Positions 33,060-48,000 of a stretch of 64,000 nucleotides of DNA are shown piece by piece. Each line of letters opens with the position of its first letter. Position 1 is the stretch's first letter. Source of the stretch: Augochlora pura (Eukaryota; Arthropoda; Insecta; Hymenoptera; Halictidae); NCBI RefSeq assembly GCF_028453695.1, contig NC_135778.1, positions 37,437,214-37,501,213 on the forward strand, given 5' to 3'. A program made the translations under genes and the position numbers. The notes beneath the pieces are model-generated. The model ran no database searches. It worked only from the letters and a program-made list of their open reading frames with translations, and was not told the origin of the DNA.

Positions 33060-36000
33060 TTAACTAGCTTGTGATTGTATCACTGGAGCACCTCTATGTA
33101 AAACCGAAGCAGGTCGAGATTTTCGACCACCGGTTGTAGTTTGCAGATTCGCTGACGGCGGTTGTAACTGTTGCTGAGCTATCTGCTGAACTATCGCGGA
33201 CTCTCTCTTCGGTACTTCTGGTGGCGATTGCAGCACGTCCATATATTCTCGAATCAAATTCGCTATTTGATGAGCCTAAAATGGGATAAAAAAACGTATT
33301 AGAACATACAATGTATCGCATCCATGTTTTCAATCTTCACATTTAAAGGCACATTACTTCGGAGATATTGCTTTCAATTTACCTGGGATGTGGTAAGAAT
33401 GACTTTGCTCTGTTTCTTATCAGTACCAGTTATGATCATTAAACAACTAACAGCTGGGCTATAACTGAGAATACTGCTATACTCGTAGGTACAAAGAGCA
33501 TTTCTAGAACGATGTTCGAGAAGATGAAGGCCTTGCTGATCGACGGCCAGCCAAAGGACGCGTGGCCAGTTCGATGTGAAGGATTGCATCACGTCGAATA
33601 TCGTAGCTCTATGCAACGGCCACGATTGAATTAAATTTAAGAACGCTTTCTTCGCTTCTGGAGGTGTCATCCCTCTCAAAGATTGGTGGTGTTGAAGAAC
33701 ACCCTCTACACATAAACTCGGTACTAGTCTCGAAGGTAGGCAGTGACTTGATATAGTGCGGTAATCCTGGTCAAACACAGCATCTTGACAATCGCCGAGC
33801 TCCAACTGAGCTTGCAGAGCCGTCAGCATCATCTGAAAATATATTAAAGGTTATTTATGCTATCCTCATCTGTGAACAATTGTAAACATATCATTCTTAC
33901 AGCTTCTTTCTCGGTAATGGGGAACCGATCGGCACGCAAATCGTGCAGCACTTGATGATACAGCAGTTCTTTCTCCACTGGATCATCTAGATTCATATAC
34001 TGATCGAGGAACAAATGTTTTTTAAATAGGAAGAAGTGATGTGCGTGTTTCCTTTGCGACTGGTTTTGTTGTGCATTCGCGGTTCTATAACGTTCCCATT
34101 TGGACATTACGTCTGCAATCTTCTCTTCTGGTATCAGCGCCCTTTCTGTTGCTCCCAAGACCTCGTATATAGCATAACCTATGAGTTACGATTAAATCAT
34201 TATTATAAATAACCTGGTCCGATACAAATAGATGTGACAATTTAGTAATTTTTTAACAATTACCCATCGCCGTTTCCTCAAGACCAATCTTAGTTTTAAT
34301 GATTTCCATCACATCCCTGGCTGTCGCTGATGGATGGAACTCGACAGCGTGATACTGTCCATCCATGAAATGGAATCTCGCATAAATAGGTCTGCGATTA
34401 ATAGTGCACATTATTTCTTCCCTACTTGGCGGCCACTGTCTCCTCCTCGTGCCCTGCGTTTTATAAAGGCACTTTTCAGCAAATCGAGCGTATTTGCCCT
34501 CTTCTGTAACGTAATCACTGGCACATCGTTTCAAGTGGGCAATTAGATACTTCCGAATAACTTTCTGAGGCGGTAGAATGACGGAGCAGGCTAATGATAG
34601 CAGTGCCCAATGCCTCAGGTTCACTCGACTATTAGGATCAGGATGGTCGGTGGTCTGTTTAATTAATTGTAAATACAATTCACCTAGCAAATTTTCTTTC
34701 CTTATACAACGTTCCATAACTGTTTGTATAAGATTTACGTGCTCATCTTCCACTCTCCTGACAGTGTCACCGTTCTGACCTAGACCTGCGTACGTTAATA
34801 TCAGCTGGAATACGCTAAGAGAAATTTGTTCGTCAGGATCGGGCAGTTTCGAAAGACTCTGCGGTATTGCTTGTCTGCTGAATGCCCAATAGGCGTACGG
34901 GAAACCTTTGTAAGTTTCTCCGTGATCGGTGGCACTACCGTGCTCCTGCCGCAGTTTCTCTATTCTGTGCTTGGATAGTCTCCTAAGAGTATTTCTCAAG
35001 AAACCACCGCCCGAATCCTGAGGTTTCCTCAATATTTCCGCATCGACCAGCGTCCGCCGACAATTCACTAAATTATGATAGAGTCTAATACGATCTTCGT
35101 TAGTAATACACTTGAGTTTCTTAGTAGGAACCTCGTTTTCAGTGATCCAGCCCGCCAACGATGGGCAATAACTAACAATCAGGCTGCCTATCTCGTTCTT
35201 CTGTGTTGTCTCAAACACGAAACATTTGTGCGAGCTGTCCGGATTGTGTCGAAGAAGAGACAGAGTGATGAAAGAGTCGCTTGGATCTAGCATAATACTC
35301 TCCACGTCTTGGTAACGATATTCTGACAAGACGAACTTATCGTCCGGCTTGATCAACATCAAGCCATCACAATTAATGCCCAGGATCAATTGATTACCGT
35401 AGGACCAATACCCTCGATAGGTGACGTTGAACATCGTTGTACCATACAAAGGATACTGCATCACGCAAGACAGATACAACACTTTGGCAGCCAGTTCCTT
35501 CCGGCCAGCTCCGTATTGTCTGTGCGCCTGTGCTATTATCGGTACCCAGACATCGTCGCCGCGAGCACGACTTATTCGATAAGGCAAAAAGCTGTCGACC
35601 TCGCTGTAATAGTCCAGTCGATCGTTATCTTTTGGATCTCCTAAGGAAACCTGTGCTTGCAGACCTGCCAATTGGAGCGCGACTTTCTCGGATACAGGGA
35701 AATCGTCGCACTGAAAATTTAAATATAAAATAATGTAATATAATCCGTTTGTGTTCCATGCAATTCTTTTGGACAGCATACCTTGACTACATTGTACACA
35801 GCCTGAGCATACAGCATGTTCACTTCAACGGGATCTTGAGAAATTTCGCGAGTGTTACGGAACAGCCTGCGTTTGAAAACGAATCGATTATCACCGCTGC
35901 CCAACGTGGCATTATTGCCACGCCTCAGAGTTGAGAATGTTGACTGTGCCGTGTTCAATTTACACTGTTTCCTGAAAGTATCGAACGAAAACGGTTTGTA

Positions 36001-39000
36001 AGCCTTATTTAATCAAATACTTTTTATCAGAAAGCTGATAATGTAACAATTATATATCAAGTAGACATACATTTCCCAAGCAGCGATGACGTCGTATAAA
36101 TAGTCGTGAGCGCGCACGTGTTCTTCTCCATCAGGTCTACTCTGATAAATTGCCCATCCCTCCAGAGACCGCAAACCTAATTTTTCACCTAATTTTGCCA
36201 CTGCATCCGCAGCGGTATCAGTTGGATGAACGTCAATCGCTTTGGTTCTACCATCCAAAAAGAAGAAGCGACACACTATGGTGCCTAATCGTCTCATCGC
36301 AGCAATCTCCACTGTTGACGGCGGATGCTGTCTACACGACACCTTCATGTTCTTACAATTATCGACACACCATTGTACATACTGTCTCAATTTTCCTTCG
36401 AGGGCTAGATTCTTTTTCAAGAAGGACACGAAATATTTGTAGAGTAATTTGCTGGGTTGGAAAGCAACAATTGCGAGACACAATAGCAACCAGACTCGTT
36501 CTGCCCATTCTGGATTAGGATTGTTCGTTGCCTGACGCATGCACTGAACGAAAATCTCATCCCGCAGTTCTTCGCGTTCTATGCCGTAACCAATTATGCT
36601 TTGAATGGTTGCTATTTCCTGGTCTAGTTTCATCTCTCCTCTGAGGTACTTGCAAAGATCCTGAAGTACAAGAAAATATATGTAAAATCTATTTAAAACA
36701 TAAATTAAATATTTATAGAATATGAATTGTTTACCCTAAACACTGAACAGGCTACGTTGACATTATCGGGATCGTACATATGAATGTGAGAATTCGGTAT
36801 TGTAGACCCCTTATAGTACGTGACCATTTCATATTTCGGAATGTACTCCACACTTTTGCCACGTGATTTCCTCGTGAGCGTAGCTATAATTGTTCCTTCA
36901 GGAGACCTTTCATGGCTGTTGAAGTAATTTTGCGCGAATTCTACAATATCATGATAAGTGACCTCATTACTGTCGGGCTCTTTCTTGTCTTCCAGTTCTT
37001 GAAGCTTGCGTTCTACTCGGCACTTGCGTCTCTGTTCTCGTTCGACGGGCGGCTGCTGGGACTGTTGCGTTTGCGGTTGTTGTTGATCGTGACCATTTTG
37101 TTGTTGCGGAGGCACTGGCTGATGATGATTGTGATGCAAGTGATGACTATTCGAGTTTCTGGATTCTGGTCGAGAAGGTGGACTACTGGCGATTTGTTCC
37201 TTCATAGTCTTATTATTTGGTAGAGGAGGGGGAGATCCGCAGGTGTCGCCATTTATCAATGGACCAGAATTTCCGTTCACCACGATAGGACTACTGGGAC
37301 TATTATCCTCGCGTGGCAAAACGGATTCGTAAATTGGTTCCCCATTGTCGGTAGAGGAATCTCCATTTATAGCTAAGGGTGGAACAGGAGGCGGTGGAGG
37401 CGGAGGAGGTTCAGTAGGTTCTGGAAGACTTGGTTGACCAAGTTTGCTAGTGGTCCCACTGGCTATCCTCTGTTGCTGAGGTTGCGACTGAAGAGGCGAA
37501 GGCGCGTCTTGACCGTTTGGAGTATTCGCCTTGGATTCTGCCTTCGAGTTCATTTCCATTTCTTGCTGTATCACCGTTTCTAGCTCCACGTCAAGGTCTT
37601 CTACCAGCTCATCCATTTGTTCCCCGATTTCCTCAATAATCTGATTGCCCTTCGTCGATTGTACGTCAGAGAGGAATGAGAACAGATTGTCCAAGTCTAC
37701 AGACTGCAGATCCGAGGCAGCCATTTTGGAGTTCATTTGTTCTGCCATCTGCGACAACGCGGCGATTTCTTCCTGTGCTTTCCTGTAAAATTAAACGTCT
37801 CCCATTTAATATTGAACTCGAGTATCGCTGCGTGTGGTTTTTAGTGTTCAAGCGCACAGATCAGACAGAGAAATGTGAGACGCGTGCTAGTGTGCGTATA
37901 GTAGTTATTAAGCTCCGTGTCTATGTTAAGAGAGATTACTTATCGCAGAGCTTATCATGCGGCAAGGGCATTTGGATTTGTCCTTCGAACTACCGAGGAA
38001 CTTACCCGGGCTCCATTCCGACAATACCATTGTACTGTGCGCTACAAGGGACACAAATGGAGAATTAACCCACTAAAGAACCATTATCCCGTGTGAACGT
38101 CACTGTATACTTTAGCATCTTTTTAATTTGTGCACAGAACTTAGGATGCAGGGAAAGTTTTTATAAGAGTGATTATAAAAATCGAATCATATGCTCGACT
38201 ACGATTTTCACAACGATAATCAAAGATTATCTCATAGCTATTAAATTTTGAACTCGTACATCTTGATAGATTTCTCATCAACGTTTAAATAGAGTTTCCA
38301 TTTGTACCGCAAATTTTGGTAAATGTATACAAAAAAGAAGCAAACTTTAAGTATGCAATTTCATCCTGGTAGAATTAGGTGCTGCAACCTACATTTTACC
38401 GGCATTCTTTTTATCCCTTTATAAGTTGTGCGCAATACCGGTAAACCATTCTTTGATACCAGTATACGAGAAAACTTTCCCAGTATTCTATGTACCATGA
38501 GATGTAGACAACTTTTATACCTCTGGCTCTCTTCCAACGCTTTCTTGTCCTCCATAAGTCGTCGCTCCTCCTCCATTCTTTCCCTCTTCCTCATTTCTTC
38601 ATCCACTCTCCTCATTTCCCTCAACGCCGCTGCCACTTCTCTAGCAAATACACCGCGCAAGTGACTCTGAATGACAATCGCTGCCCTCCGCTTCCTGATG
38701 AACATTATTCTCTGTTTCCAACCCCGATACGCGTGCTGCACTTTGAGCGCGGCGTCTTTAATTCGTTTATATTCTACCAAAAAAAAGTACGAGTTTGTTA
38801 AATCGAGATGCAAAATAAAGAATAGAATAACTTATTGTAAAAAACGAGAGTGGTACCTTTCCGTACAACAGAGCCCCTCCAAATCTTCTGTATCATTATA
38901 GCGTTACTAGTGACCATCTGATTTCTAGAATCTTCCAATGGCTCGTGCACGTAGCTCCTCAAGAATACTTTAGTTTTCCCAATTTGCCACTCGGTCTCTG

Positions 39001-42000
39001 GGATACCTTGACTACTGATCAAACTTCTCACAGTCTCTTTGTCATCGTCGGACCGTGGCATACGTCCTCTGTCGAGACATATGTATCTAGCAACAAAGTC
39101 GTGGAAGGCCATATGTATCGGGAAACCTTCTTTCCTAATCCTAATGATGTCCAACATGCCTAGATATTTCAGCTGATCAAGAACTAGCTTCTCGTCATAA
39201 TGATTCGCTATCTTCTGCATGTTGGGCTTGATGCATCTCGCGTACCAAGGCGTGGTGGCTTGAAGAACGTCGACCAGGGCTTGCAGCTGATGCCTGAATG
39301 AGTCGCAAAGGGTCGGCTTGCCTTTGGACGTTCCCCGTGACATCGTTGTAGCGCTTCCGCTCGCCCTAGCCACGGTGCACCCTAAAAGATCTTGGTAGAC
39401 CGTGATCTCCTGCACGAATTCGTTGGTGCTACGCGACATCAGATCAAAGAACACGTCCTGCTGCACGTCCCGATTCTTGTCCACAAAACCCTCCACGGTG
39501 TAGGTCACGCAGCCGGCGTAATGCTTCACGCCGAACTCCTTCTCCCACTTGCGACGGTCGTCGCCCTTCACGTAGCACGAGTGGTTCTCAAATTCGGCGT
39601 GCAAATTGGTCAGGTAAGCTAAGTCCGAGCCTTTCGGCATATGGCACTGCTCCGTCAGTAATTTAAGAACACATCGTGGAGGTTTCTCAATTAATTCCAG
39701 GCACATGGTGTTGTCCGTGAAGGTAATATGGGAGTATTGGATCTCTTCCTGTCGGTACTGAAATTCGAAACGGTAGACGTTAGGGTAATTGGACGATGGG
39801 GGGCACGTGTTGTTTTAGAGCCTTTGTCGCAATCGCGTTACTAACGGCAGCTCGGTCTTCATTTTAATATTCCTCATAGAAATTAATTTGGTGCTAATAG
39901 TGGATTTATTCAGACATAGCCATTAACATGTGGACTTGTAATAATAAATCAAAATCGTTGTCTTAATGCGTGACTTTTAGGTTCTTAATAGTTACAGTAA
40001 CGTCTGAAAAGAGGTCTACAAGCCAAAAAAAAAAAAATAGAAAAGGGAAAAGTCGAAGTATAAACGACAGTTTTTGAGCTCGAGTTGAAAATAGCTCCTC
40101 GGCACAGTTAACGAGAATACATCGATCCAGAAGGGCTAATAAGGACAGCCCGATGGCGGAGCCATTAGAAAACCGCTAAGAGTCTACAAGCAATGCGATT
40201 AAGCTCTAACTGGTCGATCTGTTTTGTACAACTTGCGCGGGCGGCTACTTCAAATTACCAGTTGCGCCCTAAGTAAATTAATCGAATGGCAAGAGGGTCG
40301 CGGACAGCTTGGCAACCACTTACCAGTTCTTGCTCCAACGCGAATACATAGTGATTGAAAAACTTGTGGAGCTTCTCGTTCGTGTAATTGATACACAACT
40401 GCTCGAAGCTGTTCACAGCGAAGTTCTCGAAGCCAAATATATCGAGAACGCCGAGAAATCTGGAGCTGTCCTGGCCAGGATTTGTGCAGTTGTTAATATG
40501 GTTGATCAGCCAGGCGAATGTCCGCGAGTACAACGCTTTCGCCATCGCGTGTCTATTTTCTCGGGCTTCTTGCACTTTCAAAGGTATCTCGGTGATGTTC
40601 CCGCGGACGTTTATCTGTCTTATCAGTACAACCTTCGTCAGATCCTCGACCTGGAGGCCGAGCAACGGAGCCACCGTCCCGATGATTTCAACGTCTTCTT
40701 TGGTTAGCTCACAACGCTCGCCGTCTACGTCTTCGAAATTCAAGTTGCCCAGCCAGAGTATAGCGGACAGAACTCGAAAGATTCCCTCGCACATTTCTGG
40801 CGCGACCTAAAAATACAAAGAGAAGTTTGATCGGATGAAGAGAAAAGTGGAACTTCCAATTTCATTCTTCTTTTCTTTTATTTTGCCAGAGTGAGGAGAA
40901 TAGTCAGTACGTAATTGAAAAATTCAATAATCTCAAGAGTTTAAATAAGGGTGATTATTAAGTGATATTAAGAAGCGTAGTGAATTCTCCGCGGAGGTAT
41001 CAAAGGAACCTATCGATGACCGGTAATTAACGGTAATCTTGTTCCACGAGGCCATCGATACGGCCGGCTTAATTACCTGGAGCACGTTGAATGCGAGCCT
41101 AAGTGCGTCCAGTTTCTTTGAATCAGAGATCCCATCGATCTTCACGCAACCGGATTGATTGAGATACTTGTAGTGGGCGGCCGGCATCAATTTGTATTGT
41201 TCCGCGAATTCCTTGTCCCTCGTGCCCGCCTCGACCAGCTGATAGAACACATGATAATTCCTCTCGCCCGCGCTCTGGAAAGTTATGCGGCTCTGCTCGA
41301 GCAGGTAATCCTGAATGATGCATCCTTTGATCATCCACTTGCTGTCGAAGCAGACTTGCATGAACTTGCCGAAACGGGAACTGTTGTCGTTCCTCACTGT
41401 CTTCGCGTTACCTGGTTCCGAACACAAACGTTACTTATTTTTATTAAATATACTCCATTGGCCCACCCTCAGTTACTGTTCCAATATCTTTCGATTTTTA
41501 ACAAAGTCAGGTTATGTTTTCCGTCAGACACTATAAGCGTATTTAATTTTTTTAAGAAGACAGTAATTTATATATTTAATTTTTTAACAATGTTCTCGGT
41601 GTATTTCTATTTATATGTTGCCTAGCGTTTTGTAAATATATTAGTTTCATTGATATTTTCCTTGTCCTTTGCATTAATTTCGTTGACATTTTTCCTGTAA
41701 TTCTCAGTGACACGTTATTCTTGTCTCGATCTAACAAACGGAATGTTTAGGGATATTTAGTGCACAGTCGAATACCGCGCAGAGGCCTCGCATAATTTAT
41801 TTCGCTGATTCCAAAGAGCTTCTTTGAGCTTCACGATGACCCTCTTCGTAAAAACTTGGGAAGGATTCGTCTCAGTGACTTTTCAATGAAGCTTCAACAA
41901 ATTGTAGTACCTCCTCGTCGAGTCTAGTAGATCGCTCCTTCTTTCGGAGACTAATGGTTAATATCGCGGAGCAACGATTCATAAATTATTTTAATCGTAA

Positions 42001-45000
42001 AAGCAGATTTTTTTCGCAACAATAATTCCCTCCGTTCGTGCGGAGTATTACTTATTTCCATAAAGTATCTTCAACCGATGATCGGATTGCGAAAAAAAAT
42101 TAATGACAGAACCTTAAAATTTCTCGAACATAAATTAGAAACTTCTACTTTGAAAGATAGCAAAAATTAATTTTAATAATTTGAAAATATTACAAAAGAT
42201 TTATTTATGGGTTTTAATTGGCGAAAATATATTCGGTTAATTATTTCAGAGCTAGGACTTCAATAATTCTTATAGTTTACTATACAGAACAATATTATAT
42301 TGTAATATATATTATATTATACTGCATATATTGTATAGCTTGTATTATAATATACTATAACGAGAAGTAGAATTGGTATGCTATAGCCAGACGCGCCACT
42401 TCATTCCTATTAGATAGAATTACAAGTGTTATAACATATAAATTCAGGTTTCATAATTCCATTGAACATTTCTCGTCGTAGAGATTCATAAACCGATTAA
42501 CGCCAAGTGCTTTTACTAATCTCGATGCGAACGTTTAGTGTTCGAGTCGCGAAGCATTTTTCATGTCGTTGTCGCGCGAGCAGCAGGCAAGGGTTGGATA
42601 TAAACTATTTTTCCGCAACAGAAAACGCACGTAGACGTTTCTCGTGTACCGTTTCGCGTCACGTCGCGTCGCGAGGGAAATGCAAACTGTACAATTTTTA
42701 TGATAACCCCTCGAATCTTTCTTCCGCCGGTGACCCAGTTTTCACCCCTCGGTTCTGCGTTTAACACCTGACTCGTTCTCGGTCTCTTGACTCCGAGTAA
42801 TGAATTCCCTTTATTTTTAAATGCCATTAAGAATAGCGTTCGTCGACCCGTTTCATGAAAGTCGCCTGTTTACGTCCGCCTATTTCGAGGGTTGCGTTTC
42901 AAAACAAGCACGGATACCCTCGAAATGTATTTCCAAGCCGGCTGAACGCTCCCGAAAGATGGTCCGCGAAGCAGTGACACGATGAACGCGAGTTTCCTCA
43001 ACCGGAATCGACGAAATCAAGCGAAACCTATCTTAACTAATTTCGCGTTGCCTTTATTTTGTATTAAACAATTTACCGAATTAATTTTACGACGACTGTC
43101 TTTAGAGGCCACGTAATCTGATATTAATAAATTTTTCTAGGTGAACGCGTGGAAAACCATACGAAGGTTAACTTTAGCTTTTTTTAATGGAATAATTTAT
43201 ATTTTTAATTATACCAGTCGATGCGAAAAATGATTCTGTATTTCGATCTTTAGGATGAATGGTGTTCATGTGATCGACGTTTCCCACTGTAATTCTAACC
43301 CTCCGCGTCATCCGATCGTCCTTGAACTTCTCGAGCTATCTGGCAAAACGAGCTAATAATTAATCGTATATTCTATAAATATTCCGTTCCTCGGCAACCG
43401 AGAAATAATTATTAAATCCAATAAGCATGTCTGCAGACAAACTCGTGACAAATTCAAGCTTCCCAGAAATAAATATCCCGGAAATAAATTCCCTCTTGTC
43501 TTGCCTTTCCAATTCCCCCTCTACCGGTCCACCATTGCACAGTGGCCTGGAATTCGAGGATATTGTAAGAAATAATCAATTTGTCAACTTCTGTGTTTCG
43601 ACAATACTTTGTTAGAGAGAACTATAAATAAAATGCCGTGTAACGCGTGGAGCCGACGAAGTTCGCGACAATATAAACTTACGTGGACAAAGAATTTGTT
43701 AACAAAAAATGCTGGTCACCTTGGACGTTTTAAATGCTAATGCATTCTGCGATTATACTATACTATACTACTTGAGATCAACGTCGTGGTAAGCAAATGT
43801 CCGGAACACTGCGCGTTGGTTCTTTCGACCCCCGATTCGCTTCGACGGCGTGTTATACACGTAAACGGAGGCCCGGTTTTCCGAGCGAATTTCCGCGGAC
43901 CGTCGGCAGAGAGCGGGGAAGTTTGCGAGCCACGGCTGGGTTGGCCGCGTCGTCGTCCCCGCAACAACAACAACCTGAAATATCGGGCTCGAAACGACGG
44001 CAAACTGCGGAGAAAATACAATTAACCGGTAATTGGTCATTAACGGTGCTAATTACCGAATGCTTCGAGGATGGTGTTCGCCTCGAGGATCTGCTGCTCC
44101 ACCCACGTGTCGACGTTGCTGGTCACCGAGCACAGGTACTGCAGGATAAATTTCGTGGTCTCCGTTTTACCCGCGCCGCTCTCGCCCGATATTACGCAGG
44201 ATTGATTGCTCTCGGTGTCCTGGAGCGACCTGTACGCCGCCTCGGCCAGCGCGAACACGTGCGGCTCCAGGGAGCCCATCTTTTGTCCATGGTATCGATT
44301 CACGTACTCCTGAAAGACAACGAAAACGAACACACGGTTATTTATTTCAACGATTCCACGGAAATCCTCGCAAGCGAAGAAGAAAGATTTTTCTAGCACG
44401 ATTTGCTAGATTTTCGCGAAAATATTAAATTAAATAGAGGACAAAGTTCATTTTGACTTTCCTCGTACAAAATTTCAGTTCCAACCGTAAAATTTCACTA
44501 AAACGGTGGACATTTCGGCATCTACCATATTTTTCTACAATGTCGCGTTGTCCTCCGAAGAATTAATAATAATAATAATAATAAAATCGCGGATCTTCAC
44601 GCATTAGCAGATTCTTAAAATGCAAGAAAACCTACGAATTACCAAGATATCTGACAGCATTTTATTTTCTTCTTGCGACGAGTAACAACAGAAGCTTTCA
44701 GCCCTTATCGCACAACTATTTTTATAAATTTAATTAATCAATGTTCCGATAGCTGCCCACTATTTACATTTTCTTTTCACGTGCTCGCAGAATTCCCGAA
44801 ACGCGTATACTGTATGGTGGACACAGAGGGGGGACGATAAGATTGATTCGCGAGAGATGGGTCGCTTTATGGTCGCCATAAACGCCGGGGCTTATTCGAA
44901 ATCGAACTATATCGATATACAAGCGCGCCATCCTGCGCGGCCGCGGTACGATCTCCCAAGGGAATCGGTAAATGAAAGGGGACGATGGAACACGAACGTC

Positions 45001-48000
45001 CTATCGAATGACGCTCGCAATTAATCGGGTTACCAGGGTCGATGCGCCCACCCCTGCCCTTAATTCAAACCTTCTATTGGATCATCGGAATCTGTTTGTC
45101 GCGGCAAGCGCGTTTGAAACAGTAATTAAACCTAATGGGAGCTACAGAGTGAATATTCTCTACCGACTGAAAAGCGCGACGACCTTTCTTCCCCCTTTTT
45201 TCCTTTTACGGATTCTGTATCGAAAAAAAAAAATGAATGCCGTCAGGGGAAAAAAAATAGAGATGCAGTAGTGCCGGTCGGCTTTCATATTCATTGGATT
45301 ACGTATCAAAAGGAGTCTGTCCGATCGTTTAAACGACCCTTTTCTGCTCGATAAATAATGGTCAGTGATTTGCTTTTTTACAAATTGCTTCAATTAGATA
45401 TTCCTTTCTTTTTTATCGTATAACACAGCGAAACGTATGGGAATAGCGAAACTGTTCATGGAATTGTATATCATGTATATTATGTTTAGTAAGAGAGGTA
45501 TCATTTGTTTCATGCTTTAGCTGTGAATTATTGAAATATAATATTTTATATACTATTTTATCCGAAGTGTGAAGATACTATTATTTAAAATAGTATTATC
45601 TCCGTAAACGTTAACCAGTTCTGTTAAGGGTTTACGTCTTTTTTTAAGAGATCTTTCGCTTCACGAGATCGTTTAGTGTACAAAGGCAGACTGTTTCAAA
45701 CTATCTTACCGGCGCTTTCGCGACGCAACGAGATACGACACCTGCCAGGGCACGTTCGCGAAACTGAATTCTCCTTAAATTGAATTATGTATTCGCGTGA
45801 CAGCTCATTCTACATGCAAAATCGTGAATGCTGTCCTACGGTCTAGATTTAACACGTTCACCGTTTCCTATATTATATCTTCCGCGAACGAGTAAAATAG
45901 GATAAGTCGAATTTTCGACAAAACGATAAATTATATTTTTCTCGTCGAAATGGAGACTTGCCTAAATCGAACGTGACGTGCACTTTGTAAATTTAATGGA
46001 ATAGAACATATTTTATCAACTTTTACGTTCGAGATTAATTATTGTAATTTATCTAAATTTCCGTCCGATTTTGTATTGCATTGCAAGTGTAGTTTTCAAT
46101 TAATACCTAATAATTCTGATTTATAGTCTTCCACCCAGAGAATCACAACACGCGATTCTTAGTCGAGTATAATAATAAATAAAAATATAGTTTCCTATAT
46201 CTCAATCTGTATTTACATTAGTGTATAAGAATATTAACAATAGTTAATTATTAATACAACATTAATATCGAACTACGTTTCTACCGTTTTAGATTGATTG
46301 TTAATTCCCGTTGCACCGTGTATAGTTGCCCAGCCCACTGTGCAGCCGCATCGCTGCGCAAGACGGATCGTTCGTCAAAACGGTGTTTAGCCGTCTCGAA
46401 AGTTGCCCAATTTTTTAACAAGCGGAACTTGATCCCGTCAAGTCCCGTACCCGACCCGGCCCGTCCCTACGCGCTCATACATTATGCAGGTTGCACCCGG
46501 AGAGCCCCGGTGTCTGCAGCCGGAGCCCCGCGTAGAAGTAGTGCAACCCAGTTTCGCGTCGGACCAGCTCTCCGCGCGCGCAGCCCGTGAGCGCAGAGAA
46601 CGTTAATCCCGGTGAACCCCGCCGCCGTCGGCTCGTGAAAATTCATCGGGCGCACTCGATCCATTTCCATGAACCCATTACCACCGCGCAGACCTTAACG
46701 AAAACGAGGCGCGGCGCCGACGTTTATGTTTTCCACGGTTCCACTTGGATGTCACCGGGTCGTTTCGCTCTGACCCCCGCCGCGCGCCGGAACGGGGAGC
46801 ACCGTTCACGGTTTCCGGTCGAGAACCGCGAAGACGCTAACACGTAAATTCGAACGCGAATCGAAAGTCCGACTTTCTGCTTCCCCCACCCCCATAATTT
46901 TTTCTCTATTGTCTCTTTAGGAATGCGATTCTTCCATTTCGGCTGCCTAAAGATAATCGTTTTATCTCAGTCAGTACTTTTACGGTGCGGTTCTTTTTAA
47001 AAGTCTTTACATTTAGTTTTCTGTTTTTATAATTCATGCTCGCTACGCGAAAGTTAAATAGAAGTACAGCGACGACGGGTAACGTAACGTGACGACTTCA
47101 AATATCTCGGACGTTCGCTCTCCGCGTTTAATATTCGTAGACCAGAAAAACAGAGGGCAAATTCGAAATAACATAACCAGAGAGAATCGGAAGCAACGCG
47201 ACAACCATCGTCCGTCGTTCCCAGATACATTTCATTTCCATATACATATATATATATATATATATCTCGTACGCGAATCCTCCAATAGCTCCCGAACACG
47301 TTGACTGACGGATAACGCTCGTATTTCAAAGAATTCATTTTCACCGCGGCAGCTGCGCGCACCCGAAATGGCCGCCGGATTTCGCAATAAAAGTTAGATA
47401 GCGCGGCAAGAGCTGTTCAAACAAAACGCGGCCCCGCGGTTAACGTATGGCGTTAAAAACCCCCGGGGCCGGTCTAAAAAGCAAAACAATCAAGCAGCGA
47501 AGAGGGTCAGGAGGAAATCGGACGCTTCGCGCGGACCGGATGCGACCCTACCGGGACGGATAAGATACATCGTACGGTTTTCCCTGCGACGGCCACCTGG
47601 AACACGTTGCACTTTGCTATTCTTAACTGGGCCATTTATTTTCCCAACGTATCTAACGGCCCCGGGGTTAGGTTTATCGGCACCGTAAACAGACCACGAG
47701 ATAATTCCCTTCGAAAATAGCTGATAAGTTCGCCCGCCACCGTGTTTATGCGGCGGCCATATTTGCGCGGCGCACGCCGGAAACGGATCTTCCTAATCGC
47801 CTGGCGTCCACGGCCACGGAAATTCCAATTTCCTCTGCACCCCTTCGCAGTCTTCCATCTTGGGAGTACGACGTTTATGTGTAACCAGAAATTTTTTACT
47901 CTATTGTTTCCGTATTGCAAATCTTTATGTACATGTATACGCAAGATATATCATTCGAACTTCTTTAGATATAAAAATATATGAATAACTAATTACAAAT